DNA of 64,000 bases from Flavobacteriaceae bacterium. Its GTDB lineage: Bacteria; Bacteroidota; Bacteroidia; Flavobacteriales; Weeksellaceae. Where the stretch lies: NCBI GenBank assembly GCA_031277475.1, contig JAITMJ010000103.1, positions 17,804-81,803 on the forward strand. Direction: 5' to 3'. Numbering within the stretch: position 1 is the first letter of the stretch; each line of letters opens with the position of its first letter. Shown in pieces: positions 36,080 to 44,337 of this stretch. Made by a program: the position numbers and the translations under genes. The notes under the pieces are model-generated. The model saw nothing but the letters and a program-made list of their open reading frames with translations. It searched no databases and was not told the origin of the DNA.

Positions 36080-37420
36080 ATGTTCGGCAGTTTACAGGAT
36101 AAATTGGATAAAGCGATTCACACGATTTCGGGACGCGGAAAAATTACGGAAATCAATGTAGCGGAAACGGTGAAGGAAATCCGCCGCGCTTTGGTGGACG
36201 CAGACGTGAATTATAAAATTGCGAAAGACCTCACAAAACGTGTTCAGGACAAAGCACTCGGGCAAAATGTGCTCACCAGCATCACGCCGGGGCAACTGAT
36301 GACGAAAATTGTTCGGGACGAATTGGTGGATTTGATGGGAAAAACTCAGGAAGGCATCAATCTTTCGGGAAAACCATCCGTGATTTTAATCGCCGGTTTG
36401 CAAGGTTCGGGAAAAACGACTTTTTCGGGGAAATTAGCCCATTATTTAAAAACCAAACGAAACAAAAAACCGCTTTTGGTAGCCGGAGACGTTTACAGAC
36501 CGGCGGCAATCGAACAACTGAAAATCTTGGGAACGCAAATCGGTGTGGAAGTTTATACGGAAGACGGCGAAAAAAATCCTGTAACCATTGCAGAAAACGG
36601 AATAAAATTCGCTAAAACGAATCATTGCGATGTCGTCATCGTAGATACTGCCGGACGTTTGGCGGTGGACGAAGAAATGATGAGGGAAATAAAATCCGTT
36701 CATCAAACCGTAAAACCGGACGAAACGCTTTTCGTGGTGGATTCTATGACGGGTCAAGATGCGGTGAATACGGCAAAATCTTTCAACGATGTTTTGAATT
36801 TCGACGGCGTGGTTCTCACAAAATTAGACGGCGATACCCGAGGCGGTGCGGCTTTGACGATTCGTTCCGTAGTAGAAAAACCGATAAAATTTATTTCCAC
36901 CGGCGAAAAACCGGATTCGCTCGATTTGTTTTATCCCGAAAGAATGGCAGACCGAATTTTGGGAATGGGCGACGTGGTTTCTTTGGTAGAGCGCGCTCAG
37001 GAACAGTTTGACGAAGAAGAAGCCCGAAAACTGAATAAAAAAATCGCTAAAAATGAATTTGGTTTTGATGATTTTTTAGTTCAAATTCATCAAATTAAAA
37101 AAATGGGCAATGTGAAAGATTTGATGGGAATGATTCCGGGAGTGGGAAAATTGACGAAAAACATAGACGTGAACGATGATTCTTTTAAACACATCGAAGC
37201 CATCATCCAATCCATGACACCGGAAGAAAGGCGGCGACCGTCCATCATTGATATGAATCGCAAAAAACGAATTGCAAAAGGTTCCGGCAGAAAACCCGAA
37301 GACGTGAACCAACTGATGAAACAGTTCGACCAAATGGGAAAAATGATGAAAATGATGCAGGGTCCGCAAGCCAAACAGCTGATGCAAATGATGGGAAAAG
37401 GAATGCCGAAAATGTTTTGA
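36080..37420 (+). CDS. ffh: Signal recognition particle GTPase
   Basis: The 446-residue protein binds 4.5S RNA and signal sequences on nascent chains and delivers them to FtsY. The N domain helices are followed by the G domain with GLQGSGKTTFSGKLA (P-loop), DTAGRLAVDEEMM, and TKLDGDTRGGAAL. The M domain is Met-rich (MGKMMKMMQGPQAKQLMQMMGKGMPKMF at the end, split here by function not by gene). Length is normal. It stands alone, with its own promoter box. Confidence 0.98.
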   Translation: MFGSLQDKLDKAIHTISGRGKITEINVAETVKEIRRALVDADVNYKIAKDLTKRVQDKALGQNVLTSITPGQLMTKIVRDELVDLMGKTQEGINLSGKPSVILIAGLQGSGKTTFSGKLAHYLKTKRNKKPLLVAGDVYRPAAIEQLKILGTQIGVEVYTEDGEKNPVTIAENGIKFAKTNHCDVVIVDTAGRLAVDEEMMREIKSVHQTVKPDETLFVVDSMTGQDAVNTAKSFNDVLNFDGVVLTKLDGDTRGGAALTIRSVVEKPIKFISTGEKPDSLDLFYPERMADRILGMGDVVSLVERAQEQFDEEEARKLNKKIAKNEFGFDDFLVQIHQIKKMGNVKDLMGMIPGVGKLTKNIDVNDDSFKHIEAIIQSMTPEERRRPSIIDMNRKKRIAKGSGRKPEDVNQLMKQFDQMGKMMKMMQGPQAKQLMQMMGKGMPKMF

Positions 37421-37440
37421 AAAAAACAAGAAAAAGCAAA

Positions 37441-37525
37441 AAAAAACGCTCCATACTTTTCAGACAGAGCGATTCCCCCAACTAATTGGCTTTTTGCTGT
37501 CACACTGAGCGTAGTCGAAGTGCTT
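37441..37525. repeat. Hairpin and family B repeat after ffh
   Basis: ACGCTC...GAGCG (37448-37471) can act as a terminator-like hairpin. It is followed by GTCACACTGAGCGTAGTCGA (37500-37519), the same word that is inserted in mfd at 23387-23406. Confidence 0.6.
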
Positions 37526-37606
37526 TTGCCGTAATTTTTAAACTTGATTGAGCATAATGCTCTGTTTATCAAGAGAAGAAATGTGATAAAAATCTAAATC
37601 CGTGAT

Positions 37607-38572
37607 TCACATAAATTGTAACTTCCAACTCAAAACCCGTGAGTTTAATTCAGAATTGCAACTCGAATCAATTTTAATTTTCTCGCCGATAATCAGCGGT
37701 CGGTTGTCAAAAATATGTCCGTTCGGAAATCCGAAAATCACAGGAAATCCATAGTTTTTAATTCGTTGATTTACAATTTCATAAGCCAATGAATCAAAGC
37801 TTTCGGCATAGTTTTTATTTTCTTTTTCATCGCCCATATTCGTCATTCCTCCGACTATTAATCCTTTGATTTTTTTGAAAACTCCGGCTAAATCCATCGC
37901 CATCAACATTCGATCGAGTGAATAAAAATTTTCGCCGATGTCTTCAATAAACAAAATTTTATCTCGAAAATCAAAAGAATACGGCGTTCCCAAAAGTGCA
38001 TAAATCAATGCCAAATTTCCGCCGACGAGTTCGCCTTCCGCTTTTCCGGGTTTGTTTAATGGTTGATTTTCAACGGAATATTCAGGTTTTTCGCCTTTTA
38101 AAATTTTAAAAATATCTTCATAACTTTCTTTTGATATGCCAAAATCCGGAGTTTTTATGGTTTGTCCATGAATCGAAGCAAAGCCATTTTTCAGCAAAAA
38201 ACTTTGCAAAACCGTGTTGTCCGAATAGCCAATGTACCATTTCGGATTCTTCTTGAAACCCGAAAGTTTCAAATGCCGAAGCAAATGCAAACAGCCGTAG
38301 CCGCCTCGTGTAGCCCAAATTGCGGAAATTTCATCGCTGTTTAGTGCCTGATTCAAATCGGAAATTCTTTCCTGTTCGGTTCCGGAATAATCGTATCCGC
38401 AAGAAAATTTCCCCAAAGCATATTTCCCTAAAACAGGTTCGTAATCGTGTTTTTCAATTAAATTCAACGTTTTTTCCAAAGCGGATTTTTCTACAAAACC
38501 TGCCGGCGAAACAATGGCGATTTTGTCGCCTTTTTTTAAAGATTTCGGAAAGATGTTTTTTAGATTAGACAT
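37607..38572 (-). CDS. LD-carboxypeptidase (S66 family)
   Basis: The 321-residue cytoplasmic enzyme removes the terminal D-Ala from murein tetrapeptides during wall recycling. The nucleophile Ser lies in WYIGYSDNTVL, the Glu in ILFIEDIGENFYSLDR, and the His in FPNGHIFDNRPL; these form the S66 Ser-Glu-His triad. The N-terminal GDKIAIVSPAG and WATRGGYGCLHLL blocks are also typical. Together with murI, the M23 peptidase, bactofilin and the Mur ligase it forms a wall-related theme in this half of the window. Confidence 0.93.
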   Translation of the reverse strand: MSNLKNIFPKSLKKGDKIAIVSPAGFVEKSALEKTLNLIEKHDYEPVLGKYALGKFSCGYDYSGTEQERISDLNQALNSDEISAIWATRGGYGCLHLLRHLKLSGFKKNPKWYIGYSDNTVLQSFLLKNGFASIHGQTIKTPDFGISKESYEDIFKILKGEKPEYSVENQPLNKPGKAEGELVGGNLALIYALLGTPYSFDFRDKILFIEDIGENFYSLDRMLMAMDLAGVFKKIKGLIVGGMTNMGDEKENKNYAESFDSLAYEIVNQRIKNYGFPVIFGFPNGHIFDNRPLIIGEKIKIDSSCNSELNSRVLSWKLQFM

Positions 38573-38653
38573 TGAGAATAAAAAATAAAGACAAAACTAC
38601 GAATTGCAAAAATAAACAGTCTGCTAATTTTGACTATTCAATTGTAGAAAAAA

Positions 38654-38745
38654 TTATTTTTCTCCTAAATTTTTCTTCAGAACCTCCACCAATTTATTCA
38701 CAGATTCTTTGTCGGGTAAAACCAAAACGATACTAAAACTACACA
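38654..38745 (-). pseudogene. Possible C-terminal gene fragment
   Basis: The minus strand reads SIVLVLPDKESVNKLVEV and then LKKNLGEK before TAA at 38654-38656. This looks like the end of a real protein (strand, turn, amphipathic helix), but nothing coding lies upstream in frame. It may be the remnant of a deleted gene next to the family A repeats. No family is recognised. Confidence 0.35.
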
Positions 38746-38825
38746 AAAAATAAGTCTATTTTAATAGACATTTTCATCTGTTTATATTTTATTTTTTTTC
38801 AGCGGTCAGATGGAACACCTTGTAC

Positions 38826-39052
38826 AATCATTCGTTTGCCTCATTAATTTTTATTATTTTCAATGGAATCGGCGAATCCTTTGGATTTGCCTCCTGCATT
38901 TTTATTTTTTTAATGGTGTCGGCGAAATCTAACGAAGTGGTTCGGCGTAGCCAATCCTTCGGATTTGCCTCCTACATTTTTATTTTTTTTCAAAGGAATC
39001 GGCGAAACCTTCGGTTTTGTGTGTCAATATTTTGTCATGGGTGTTTCATACT
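38826..39052 (+). repeat. Family A repeat array, three units plus end module
   Basis: Three units of GCCTC...T-tract...ATGG(A/T)(A/G)TCGGCGAA occur. The second carries an extra TCTAACGAAGTGGTTCGGCG insert (38930-38949), and the third ends with AAACCTTCGGTTTTG. The array finishes with TTTGTCATGGGTGTTTCATA (39033-39052), the inverted match of the module at 6521-6541. Confidence 0.8.
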
Positions 39053-39086
39053 AACTTTACAGACTTTTATAAAAACTCAAACAGGG

Positions 39087-39917
39087 TTACAAAACTTTCA
39101 GTTCCAATTCGATGGATTTTCCGAAGAATTTTTTAGATATTTTCTCAAAATTTTTGGTGATGTCCGAAAGATAAAAATGATATTCCGGTTTAGGATTGTT
39201 TGTGTTCAAAAGATGGTGTTTTTCCAAAATAATTTTCAGTTGATTGGCAACAATGCTCGGCGAATCAATCACGCGGACACGGTTTCCGTAGTATTGCCGG
39301 ATTTCGTCTATCAACAAAGGATAATGTGTGCAACCCAAAATTAAGGTTTCGATATTTTTTAATTTATTGTTACTGAGATAATTATAAATAATGGCGTGTG
39401 TAATCGGGTGATTTTTAAAACCTTCTTCAATTGCCGGAACCAAAAGCGGAGTTGCCAATTCGTCCACTTTTATAAATTTGTTGTGTTTTCGGATGGATTT
39501 TTTGTAAAGCCCTGAATTTACAGTCGCTTTCGTAGCAATTACGCCGACGTTGTTATGAATTTCATAAGCCACTTTTTCGGTTACGGGATTGATGACGTCA
39601 ATCACCGGAACTTTTTTCGCCGCCAATTCCAAAACGCTATCCAAAGCATTTGCAGTAGCCGTATTGCAAGCAACAACGATGGCTTTACAATTTTGCTGCA
39701 ACAGAAATTCCGTGATTTTTGTGGAATACCCGATGATTGCTTCTTTTGATTTTTCGCCGTAGGGAAGATGTTTCGTATCGCCGAAATAAATGAAATTTTC
39801 GTTCGGAAGAAGCCGTTTTATCTCTTTGGCAACGGTCAATCCGCCGACTCCACTGTCAAAAATTCCAATGGGCTGTTCGGTGGAAAGATGAGAAAAATTT
39901 TGTTTTTTCTTTTTCAA
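39087..39917 (-). CDS. murI: Glutamate racemase
   Basis: The 276-residue enzyme converts L- to D-glutamate for peptidoglycan. It has PIGIFDSGVGGLTVAKEI at the start, with catalytic Cys in VVACNTATANALDS and LILGCTHYPLL. The annotated TTG start (39915-39917) is preferred over an ATG 38 codons upstream. The longer form adds a non-conserved hydrophobic tail, and a TATTTTTG box at 39938-39945 would lie inside it. With the TTG start the length matches the family. Confidence 0.93.
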   Translation of the reverse strand: MKKKKQNFSHLSTEQPIGIFDSGVGGLTVAKEIKRLLPNENFIYFGDTKHLPYGEKSKEAIIGYSTKITEFLLQQNCKAIVVACNTATANALDSVLELAAKKVPVIDVINPVTEKVAYEIHNNVGVIATKATVNSGLYKKSIRKHNKFIKVDELATPLLVPAIEEGFKNHPITHAIIYNYLSNNKLKNIETLILGCTHYPLLIDEIRQYYGNRVRVIDSPSIVANQLKIILEKHHLLNTNNPKPEYHFYLSDITKNFEKISKKFFGKSIELELKVL

Positions 39918-39937
39918 AATTTCAAAAATTGTTTCTG

Positions 39938-39945
39938 CAAAAATA
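39938..39945 (-). promoter_or_regulatory. -7 box TATTTTTG of murI
   Basis: On the minus strand TATTTTTG lies 20 nt upstream of the TTG start. It decides the start codon in favour of the shorter protein. Confidence 0.6.
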
Positions 39946-40185
39946 AATAATTTGGAAATGAGATAATTAAAAAACTGACCTATCCCTTTTACAAATAGTA
40001 TAGTCGCTTTGTGTTTTTTGCACTTCATCAAAGATGAATCTTTTCGAAACTCAAAAAAGGATGAAAAATCAAAAAACCTTTTGCGTGCTTAGCGTTAAAA
40101 AAATGTTTAAAACGCAATGAACGCAAGGATTTATAACAATGAAAATGTTTTTTAAGTTTCACAAAGGCAAATCGAAGATTGACTA

Positions 40186-40252
40186 CGTCGAACCACTTCG
40201 TTAGGTTTCGCCGACACCATTAAAAAAAATAAAAATGCAGGAGGCAAATCAA
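40186..40252 (-). repeat. Family A repeat, single unit
   Basis: The minus strand reads GCCTCCTGCATTTTTATTTT, then AATGGTGTCGGCGAAACC, then TAACGAAGTGGTTCGACG. It combines the standard unit with the TAACGAAGTGGTTCG module seen at 38930. Confidence 0.75.
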
Positions 40253-40551
40253 TGGTTTTTCAATAAGGACGAAAAGAAAGTTGGATGTAGAATATCTATC
40301 AATGAACATTAGTAAAAATTAAAAAATTTAACAAAAAAACGGATTAATAAAAAATCATAAATCAATATAAGTAATTGATTATTAATTATTTATATATTTT
40401 AACACAAATATAAAATAAGTTAATTATATGTTAATTAATAAAAGTTTAAAATAAATTTATGTGGAAAATTATTACCTTGCCGCTTCGTTATATGCAGCGG
40501 ATATTTTTTTGTGATTTATACAGATTCTGATAATCTAAAAAACAATTTGAC
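40253..40551. other. AT-rich intergenic region
   Basis: Very AT-rich (long runs of A, T and TTAATTA words) upstream of the M23 peptidase gene. No gene is seen. A promoter for the M23/bactofilin unit is expected here but I cannot single one out. Confidence 0.4.
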
Positions 40552-41436
40552 ATGAGAAACAACAAAGAAAAAAAACATTCCACCGTAATTATTACGGACA
40601 AATATTCCCACGAAACCAAAGTTTTTAACATCAACCAAAAACATATTGCCAATTTTCGGTTGTACAAAAGAGTTTTGCTTGGTCTTGCGTGCGGTTTAAT
40701 ATTATTATTGACGGGTTTATTGAGTTTTATTGTTCGTGAGCATTTTCAAAAAGTAAAACTGAATACGGAACTCGCCGCTTTGAAAAATGATTTGCAAGAT
40801 GCCGCATCAAAAGAAGCATTGAAAAATAACAAAATACAGCAAATGTGGAACAAACTGAACTTGGCTGACAGCACTTTGCAAAAAATAGAAAAATATTTGG
40901 ATGATAGAAACGTTGCCGTTTTTTCTTCAAAAGGAAATAACAACAATGTGGGCGGGAAATATTATCCTGCGGATAAAGTCAATTTTAATTTGATTCAACA
41001 GCGCACCAATGAAATCACCAATATTCTGGAAACGCTTCAATCCGTGCCTTTGGGTTTGCCGCATGAAGGAAATTTCACTTCCGATTTCGGAGTCCGCGGA
41101 AATCCGATGTCGAACAGCGGATTTGAATTTCATCCGGGTTTGGACATTTCGGGAAATACCGGTGAACCGCTTTATGCTACGGCAAACGGAACCGTAGTTT
41201 TTGCCGATGTGAAAGGCGGTTATGGAAAATGTGTTATCATTAAACATATTCGCGGATACGAGACTTTGTACGGACATTTGTCTAAAATTTTAGTTCGTAA
41301 GGGCGACAAAATTCAGACGGGAACCATCATCGGATTGCTGGGTTCTACCGGAAGATCTACCGGTCCGCACGTTCATTATGAAGTGATTTTAAATAATGAA
41401 AAGCAAAACCCGATCGAGTTTTTAAGTGTTAAATAA
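40552..41436 (+). CDS. M23 family (LytM) metallopeptidase, membrane-anchored
   Basis: The 294-residue protein has a cytoplasmic N-tail, one membrane helix (LLGLACGLILLLTGLLSFIV, about residues 44-63), a coiled coil (about 65-105) and a C-terminal LytM domain. Zinc ligands are in FHPGLDIS (H-x-x-x-D) and GPHVHYEV (H-x-H). It likely cleaves or regulates cleavage of peptidoglycan cross-links. The bactofilin gene starts 19 nt downstream; M23-bactofilin pairs are common in bacteria and tie wall remodelling to a cytoskeletal scaffold. Confidence 0.93.
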   Translation: MRNNKEKKHSTVIITDKYSHETKVFNINQKHIANFRLYKRVLLGLACGLILLLTGLLSFIVREHFQKVKLNTELAALKNDLQDAASKEALKNNKIQQMWNKLNLADSTLQKIEKYLDDRNVAVFSSKGNNNNVGGKYYPADKVNFNLIQQRTNEITNILETLQSVPLGLPHEGNFTSDFGVRGNPMSNSGFEFHPGLDISGNTGEPLYATANGTVVFADVKGGYGKCVIIKHIRGYETLYGHLSKILVRKGDKIQTGTIIGLLGSTGRSTGPHVHYEVILNNEKQNPIEFLSVK

Positions 41437-41455
41437 CTTTAAAATTTCTTTTACA

Positions 41456-41854
41456 ATGTTTCATAAAAACAGGAATAAGGAAAAACAGGAAATTGTTCCG
41501 GATAATATCACTACCGTCATTGATGTAAACTGCATTATCGAAGGAAAACTCAGTGGAAAAGGTTATATAAAAATTGACGGAAAAGTTTTGGATTCCGTAA
41601 CCGGAGACGGTATTGTTTTGGGGCAGGAAGGTTTTATAAAAGGCGATACGAAAGCCAAAGAAATTGTGGTTTACGGGAAAATCGAAGGAAATATTTTTGC
41701 AGATAAATTAATTCTGAAATCCACGGCCGTAATCAAAGGGAATATTCAAGCACAATCTTTTCAAATGGAAAACGGTGCGAAATACAAAGGTTCCGTGGAT
41801 ATGAAAACCAATTTTGAAGATTCCCCCGCCGAAAAACATGCGGGTAAAAAATAG
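41456..41854 (+). CDS. Bactofilin
   Basis: The 132-residue protein has the short bactofilin beta-helix: IEGKLSGKGYIKIDGKV, GFIKGDTKAKEIVVYGKIEGNI, LKSTAVIKGNIQAQSFQME, ENGAKYKGSVDM. Unstructured ends flank it. Bactofilins polymerise without nucleotide and place wall enzymes, here most likely the M23 peptidase encoded just upstream. The ATG at 41456 is preferred over a GTG at 41426 that overlaps the M23 stop. Confidence 0.93.
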   Translation: MFHKNRNKEKQEIVPDNITTVIDVNCIIEGKLSGKGYIKIDGKVLDSVTGDGIVLGQEGFIKGDTKAKEIVVYGKIEGNIFADKLILKSTAVIKGNIQAQSFQMENGAKYKGSVDMKTNFEDSPAEKHAGKK

Positions 41855-41859
41855 CCCAA

Positions 41860-42090
41860 CATGATTAAAACTTTTTTGCCGACTTTCACTTTTCCCGAAT
41901 TGACGGCAGGAATTTGCATTCGTCCCGCTAAAATATTTTGATTTTCCGGCGAAACGAAAAGCAAAACATCGCCAGTTTTCACGAATTGATTTTCGCTCGA
42001 AAACTGCTGAAAACTCGCTGTTCCGGCGGTTGAGGAAATGATAAGATAGTTTTGTTCCCACTGTTTCAGGGATTTCCCCAGCGAATCTCC
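41860..42090 (-). pseudogene. Internal fragment of an HlyD-family secretion (membrane fusion) protein
   Basis: A single minus-strand frame reads SLKQWEQNYLIISSTAGTAS, FQQFSSENQFVKTGDVLLFV and QNILAGRMQIPAVNSGKVKV, then GKKVLIMLGY. This is the barrel-sandwich/beta-barrel segment of HlyD proteins (W-x-x-x-Y-x-[IL]-x-[AS]-P/T-x-x-G...QxVKxGDxLxxV...NSGKVKxGxKVLI). The N-terminal coiled coil and the rest of the C-terminus are missing. It abuts the 3' end of the bactofilin gene. No partner ABC exporter is near. Confidence 0.7.
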
Positions 42091-42202
42091 AATGCGGCAG
42101 ACTCGTGAGAATGTCTTGAACGCTTTTCGCTTCTCAACTCTATATTATCATTGTTTTGAATTTATTGGCACGCAGTTTACGGATAAAAAAATCTATGAAA
42201 TC

Positions 42203-42519
42203 ATAATAATCCAGGTCAAACACATTAAAATTTTAAATGTTTATAACAAATAAATTAAATATGGTTAGTATTTTATAAATATTTAAGTATAATTTTAATG
42301 CAAAGAATTTTTAATCCTGAATCAAGTTCAGGACTGAAAAATATTTTAAATACAATGTCGTTTCACTCGGCAACCGGAAAAACGTATTAAAAGAACGCGA
42401 GCCTTTGCTAAATAAAATGCCTTTGCGTTTTCAAAAAACCCGGATAAAAATAGAAATCTTTGCGTTAAAAAAAGACGATGGATTAACATTTTTTAATGCG
42501 TTTAGCCTTGATAATAATC
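42203..42519. mobile_element. MITE copy 1 (42212-42510) with 9-bp target duplication
   Basis: A 299-bp element is flanked by ATAATAATC on both sides (42203-42211 and 42511-42519). Its left end is CAGGTCAAACACATTAAAA; the reverse complement of its right end is CAAGGCTAAACGCATTAAAA, giving imperfect ~20-bp terminal inverted repeats. It has no ORF. Its body matches the 54000-54288 element along the full length, including TTTGCTAAATAAAATG and ATTTTTTAATGCGTTTAGCC. Confidence 0.85.
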
Positions 42520-42722
42520 TACGTCATCCGCATGCTTTCCATACATATTGATTAACCCAATTCCAACTGATTTTTTACCAATCTGTAAAAATCATAAAAA
42601 TTAGAGTCTGTTTAAATTTTTGGCTAATATGTCGGCTGACGATTGCCTTCAATCTCGTTCTAAAAAAAATGAAATAGAAAGGATTAGACTTATAACATTT
42701 CGTATTTTTAAGTCTAATTCCC
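42520..42722. other. Intergenic, no gene seen
   Basis: About 200 bp of AT-rich DNA between the MITE and the rfbD promoter box. No ORF or clear hairpin. Confidence 0.4.
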
Positions 42723-42730
42723 TATTTTTG
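42723..42730 (+). promoter_or_regulatory. -7 box TATTTTTG abutting the rfbD start
   Basis: TATTTTTG is followed by TGAG and then the ATG at 42735, implying a leaderless transcript. Confidence 0.6.
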
Positions 42731-42734
42731 TGAG

Positions 42735-43607
42735 ATGAAAAAAATATTGATTACCGGCGGGAATGGACAATTGGGGCAGTGTTTTCAGAAAATCGCTGCC
42801 GATTATGCTTCGGATTTTGAATTTAATTTTACCGATTTTGAAACGTTGGATATTACCGACAAAACCGCTGTTTTCAATTTTTTTGAAAATTATATTCCGG
42901 ATTTTTGCATTAATGCCGCTGCATACACTGCCGTAGATTTGGCGGAAACCGAAATCAAAAAGGCATATTCCGTAAATGCAGACGCTGCTGTCAATTTAGC
43001 CGAAGCCTGCAAAAAACATTCTACTTTGTTGATTCACATTTCTACGGATTACGTTTTCGACGGCGATACGGAAATTCCTTACGATGAAAACAGTACTACA
43101 AATCCTATCGGTATTTACGGAAAATCCAAAAGAAAAGGCGAAGAATTGGTTTTGGAAATCAATCTGAAAACCATTGTTTTGAGGACGTCTTGGCTGTACT
43201 CGGAATTTGGAAAAAACTTTGTGAAAAGCATGCTGAATCTCTTTTCACAAAAAGAAGAATTGGGAATTGTTGCCGATCAGTTCGGGCAACCGACTAATGC
43301 CAACGATTTGGCACAAGCCGTGATGAACATCATTAAATCTGATAAAAAAGAATTCGGAATTTTTCATTTTTCCAATTATCCCGAAACCACATGGTTTGAT
43401 TTTGCTAAAAAAATTGCCGAATTTTCCCAATCACCGATTAAATTAAAAGCCATAACAACCGAACAATTTCCGACCCCCGCAAAACGCCCGAAACGCAGTA
43501 CATTGAGTTTGGAAAAAATAAAATCTGTTTACAACATAACGCCGAAACGCTGGGAAAACAGTTTCAAAGAGTGTTTGGAAAATATGAAAAATCAAAGAGA
43601 ATCATGA
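42735..43607 (+). CDS. rfbD: dTDP-4-dehydrorhamnose reductase
   Basis: The 290-residue NADPH-dependent SDR enzyme makes dTDP-L-rhamnose. It starts MKKILITGGNGQLGQCF (Rossmann G-x-x-G-x-x-G) and has CINAAAYTAVDLAE, HISTDYVFDG, the catalytic Y-x-x-x-K in IYGKSKRKGE, and RTSWLY. The neighbouring rfbA, rfbB and rfbC genes are not adjacent, so the pathway is split. The start is supported by the TATTTTTG box four bases upstream. Confidence 0.93.
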   Translation: MKKILITGGNGQLGQCFQKIAADYASDFEFNFTDFETLDITDKTAVFNFFENYIPDFCINAAAYTAVDLAETEIKKAYSVNADAAVNLAEACKKHSTLLIHISTDYVFDGDTEIPYDENSTTNPIGIYGKSKRKGEELVLEINLKTIVLRTSWLYSEFGKNFVKSMLNLFSQKEELGIVADQFGQPTNANDLAQAVMNIIKSDKKEFGIFHFSNYPETTWFDFAKKIAEFSQSPIKLKAITTEQFPTPAKRPKRSTLSLEKIKSVYNITPKRWENSFKECLENMKNQRES

Positions 43608-43768
43608 AAAAAAATCAAAAAGAATTTTTAAGACTTGAATAGTAACACGATATCAAAATCTCTAAATGGTTGAGACAATCACTAAGCGGACGAAATTAAC
43701 AACACAGAATTTAGCTGACTGAGCCTGTACCAAAAGCCACAGAAAATAGATGTTTGATAAAAATTATC

Positions 43769-44257
43769 TCATTTCCAAACTATTTTTAAGTCTCTAAATT
43801 CAATGGTTCCGCGATTTTTCGACGCATCAGTAGAATACTCGAATTTTAGTAATTTCATATATTGAGTTTGTGGCGGAACTTTTATGAGAATCGGTTCAAT
43901 TTTTGTGGGGACATCTGTATTGAACGTTCCACTAATACTCTTACTACCAAAATCTGCATAATCTTCTCTATGGTATTGCTCACCCTCTAAATCAATTCCC
44001 GAAAAATGTTTAAGGCCAATATATTTATTGACATCTTTATTATTAACCAAAATAGATATTGTTACGGTTTGTTGTTGAATATTGCCTTCAATTTTTGTTA
44101 TTGAAAAATCCGTTTTATCGAAATTAGTTTGATATTGCGGTTTGTTTACATTGATAACTTCTTTCAGATATTCATTTTCTTTAATGATTTCATCACAATT
44201 TTGTCCAAAAATAAAATTTGCAGAAAAGATTGCTGTAATTGTTAATAATTTTCTCAT
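43769..44257 (-). CDS. Secreted hypothetical protein
   Basis: The 162-residue protein has a signal peptide (MRKLLTITAIFSANFIFGQ). The mature part appears to be a beta-sandwich (TVTISILVNNKDVNKYIGLKH, KIEPILIKVPPQTQYMKLLKFEY). It ends with WK and has no sorting domain. No family is recognised. It stands 80 nt upstream of the Tyr/Gly-rich lipoprotein, with both on the minus strand. Confidence 0.7.
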   Translation of the reverse strand: MRKLLTITAIFSANFIFGQNCDEIIKENEYLKEVINVNKPQYQTNFDKTDFSITKIEGNIQQQTVTISILVNNKDVNKYIGLKHFSGIDLEGEQYHREDYADFGSKSISGTFNTDVPTKIEPILIKVPPQTQYMKLLKFEYSTDASKNRGTIEFRDLKIVWK

Positions 44258-44337
44258 AAAAATTTATTTGAATTAATAGGATTAATATAGTGAATGCCCA
44301 TTATTACGAAAATAACAGGCATTCATATTTTGTATCA

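Noticed and set aside
39918..40031. Longer N-terminus for murI starting at an ATG 38 codons upstream
   Set aside because: The extra residues are hydrophobic and absent from the family, and a TATTTTTG promoter box lies inside them.
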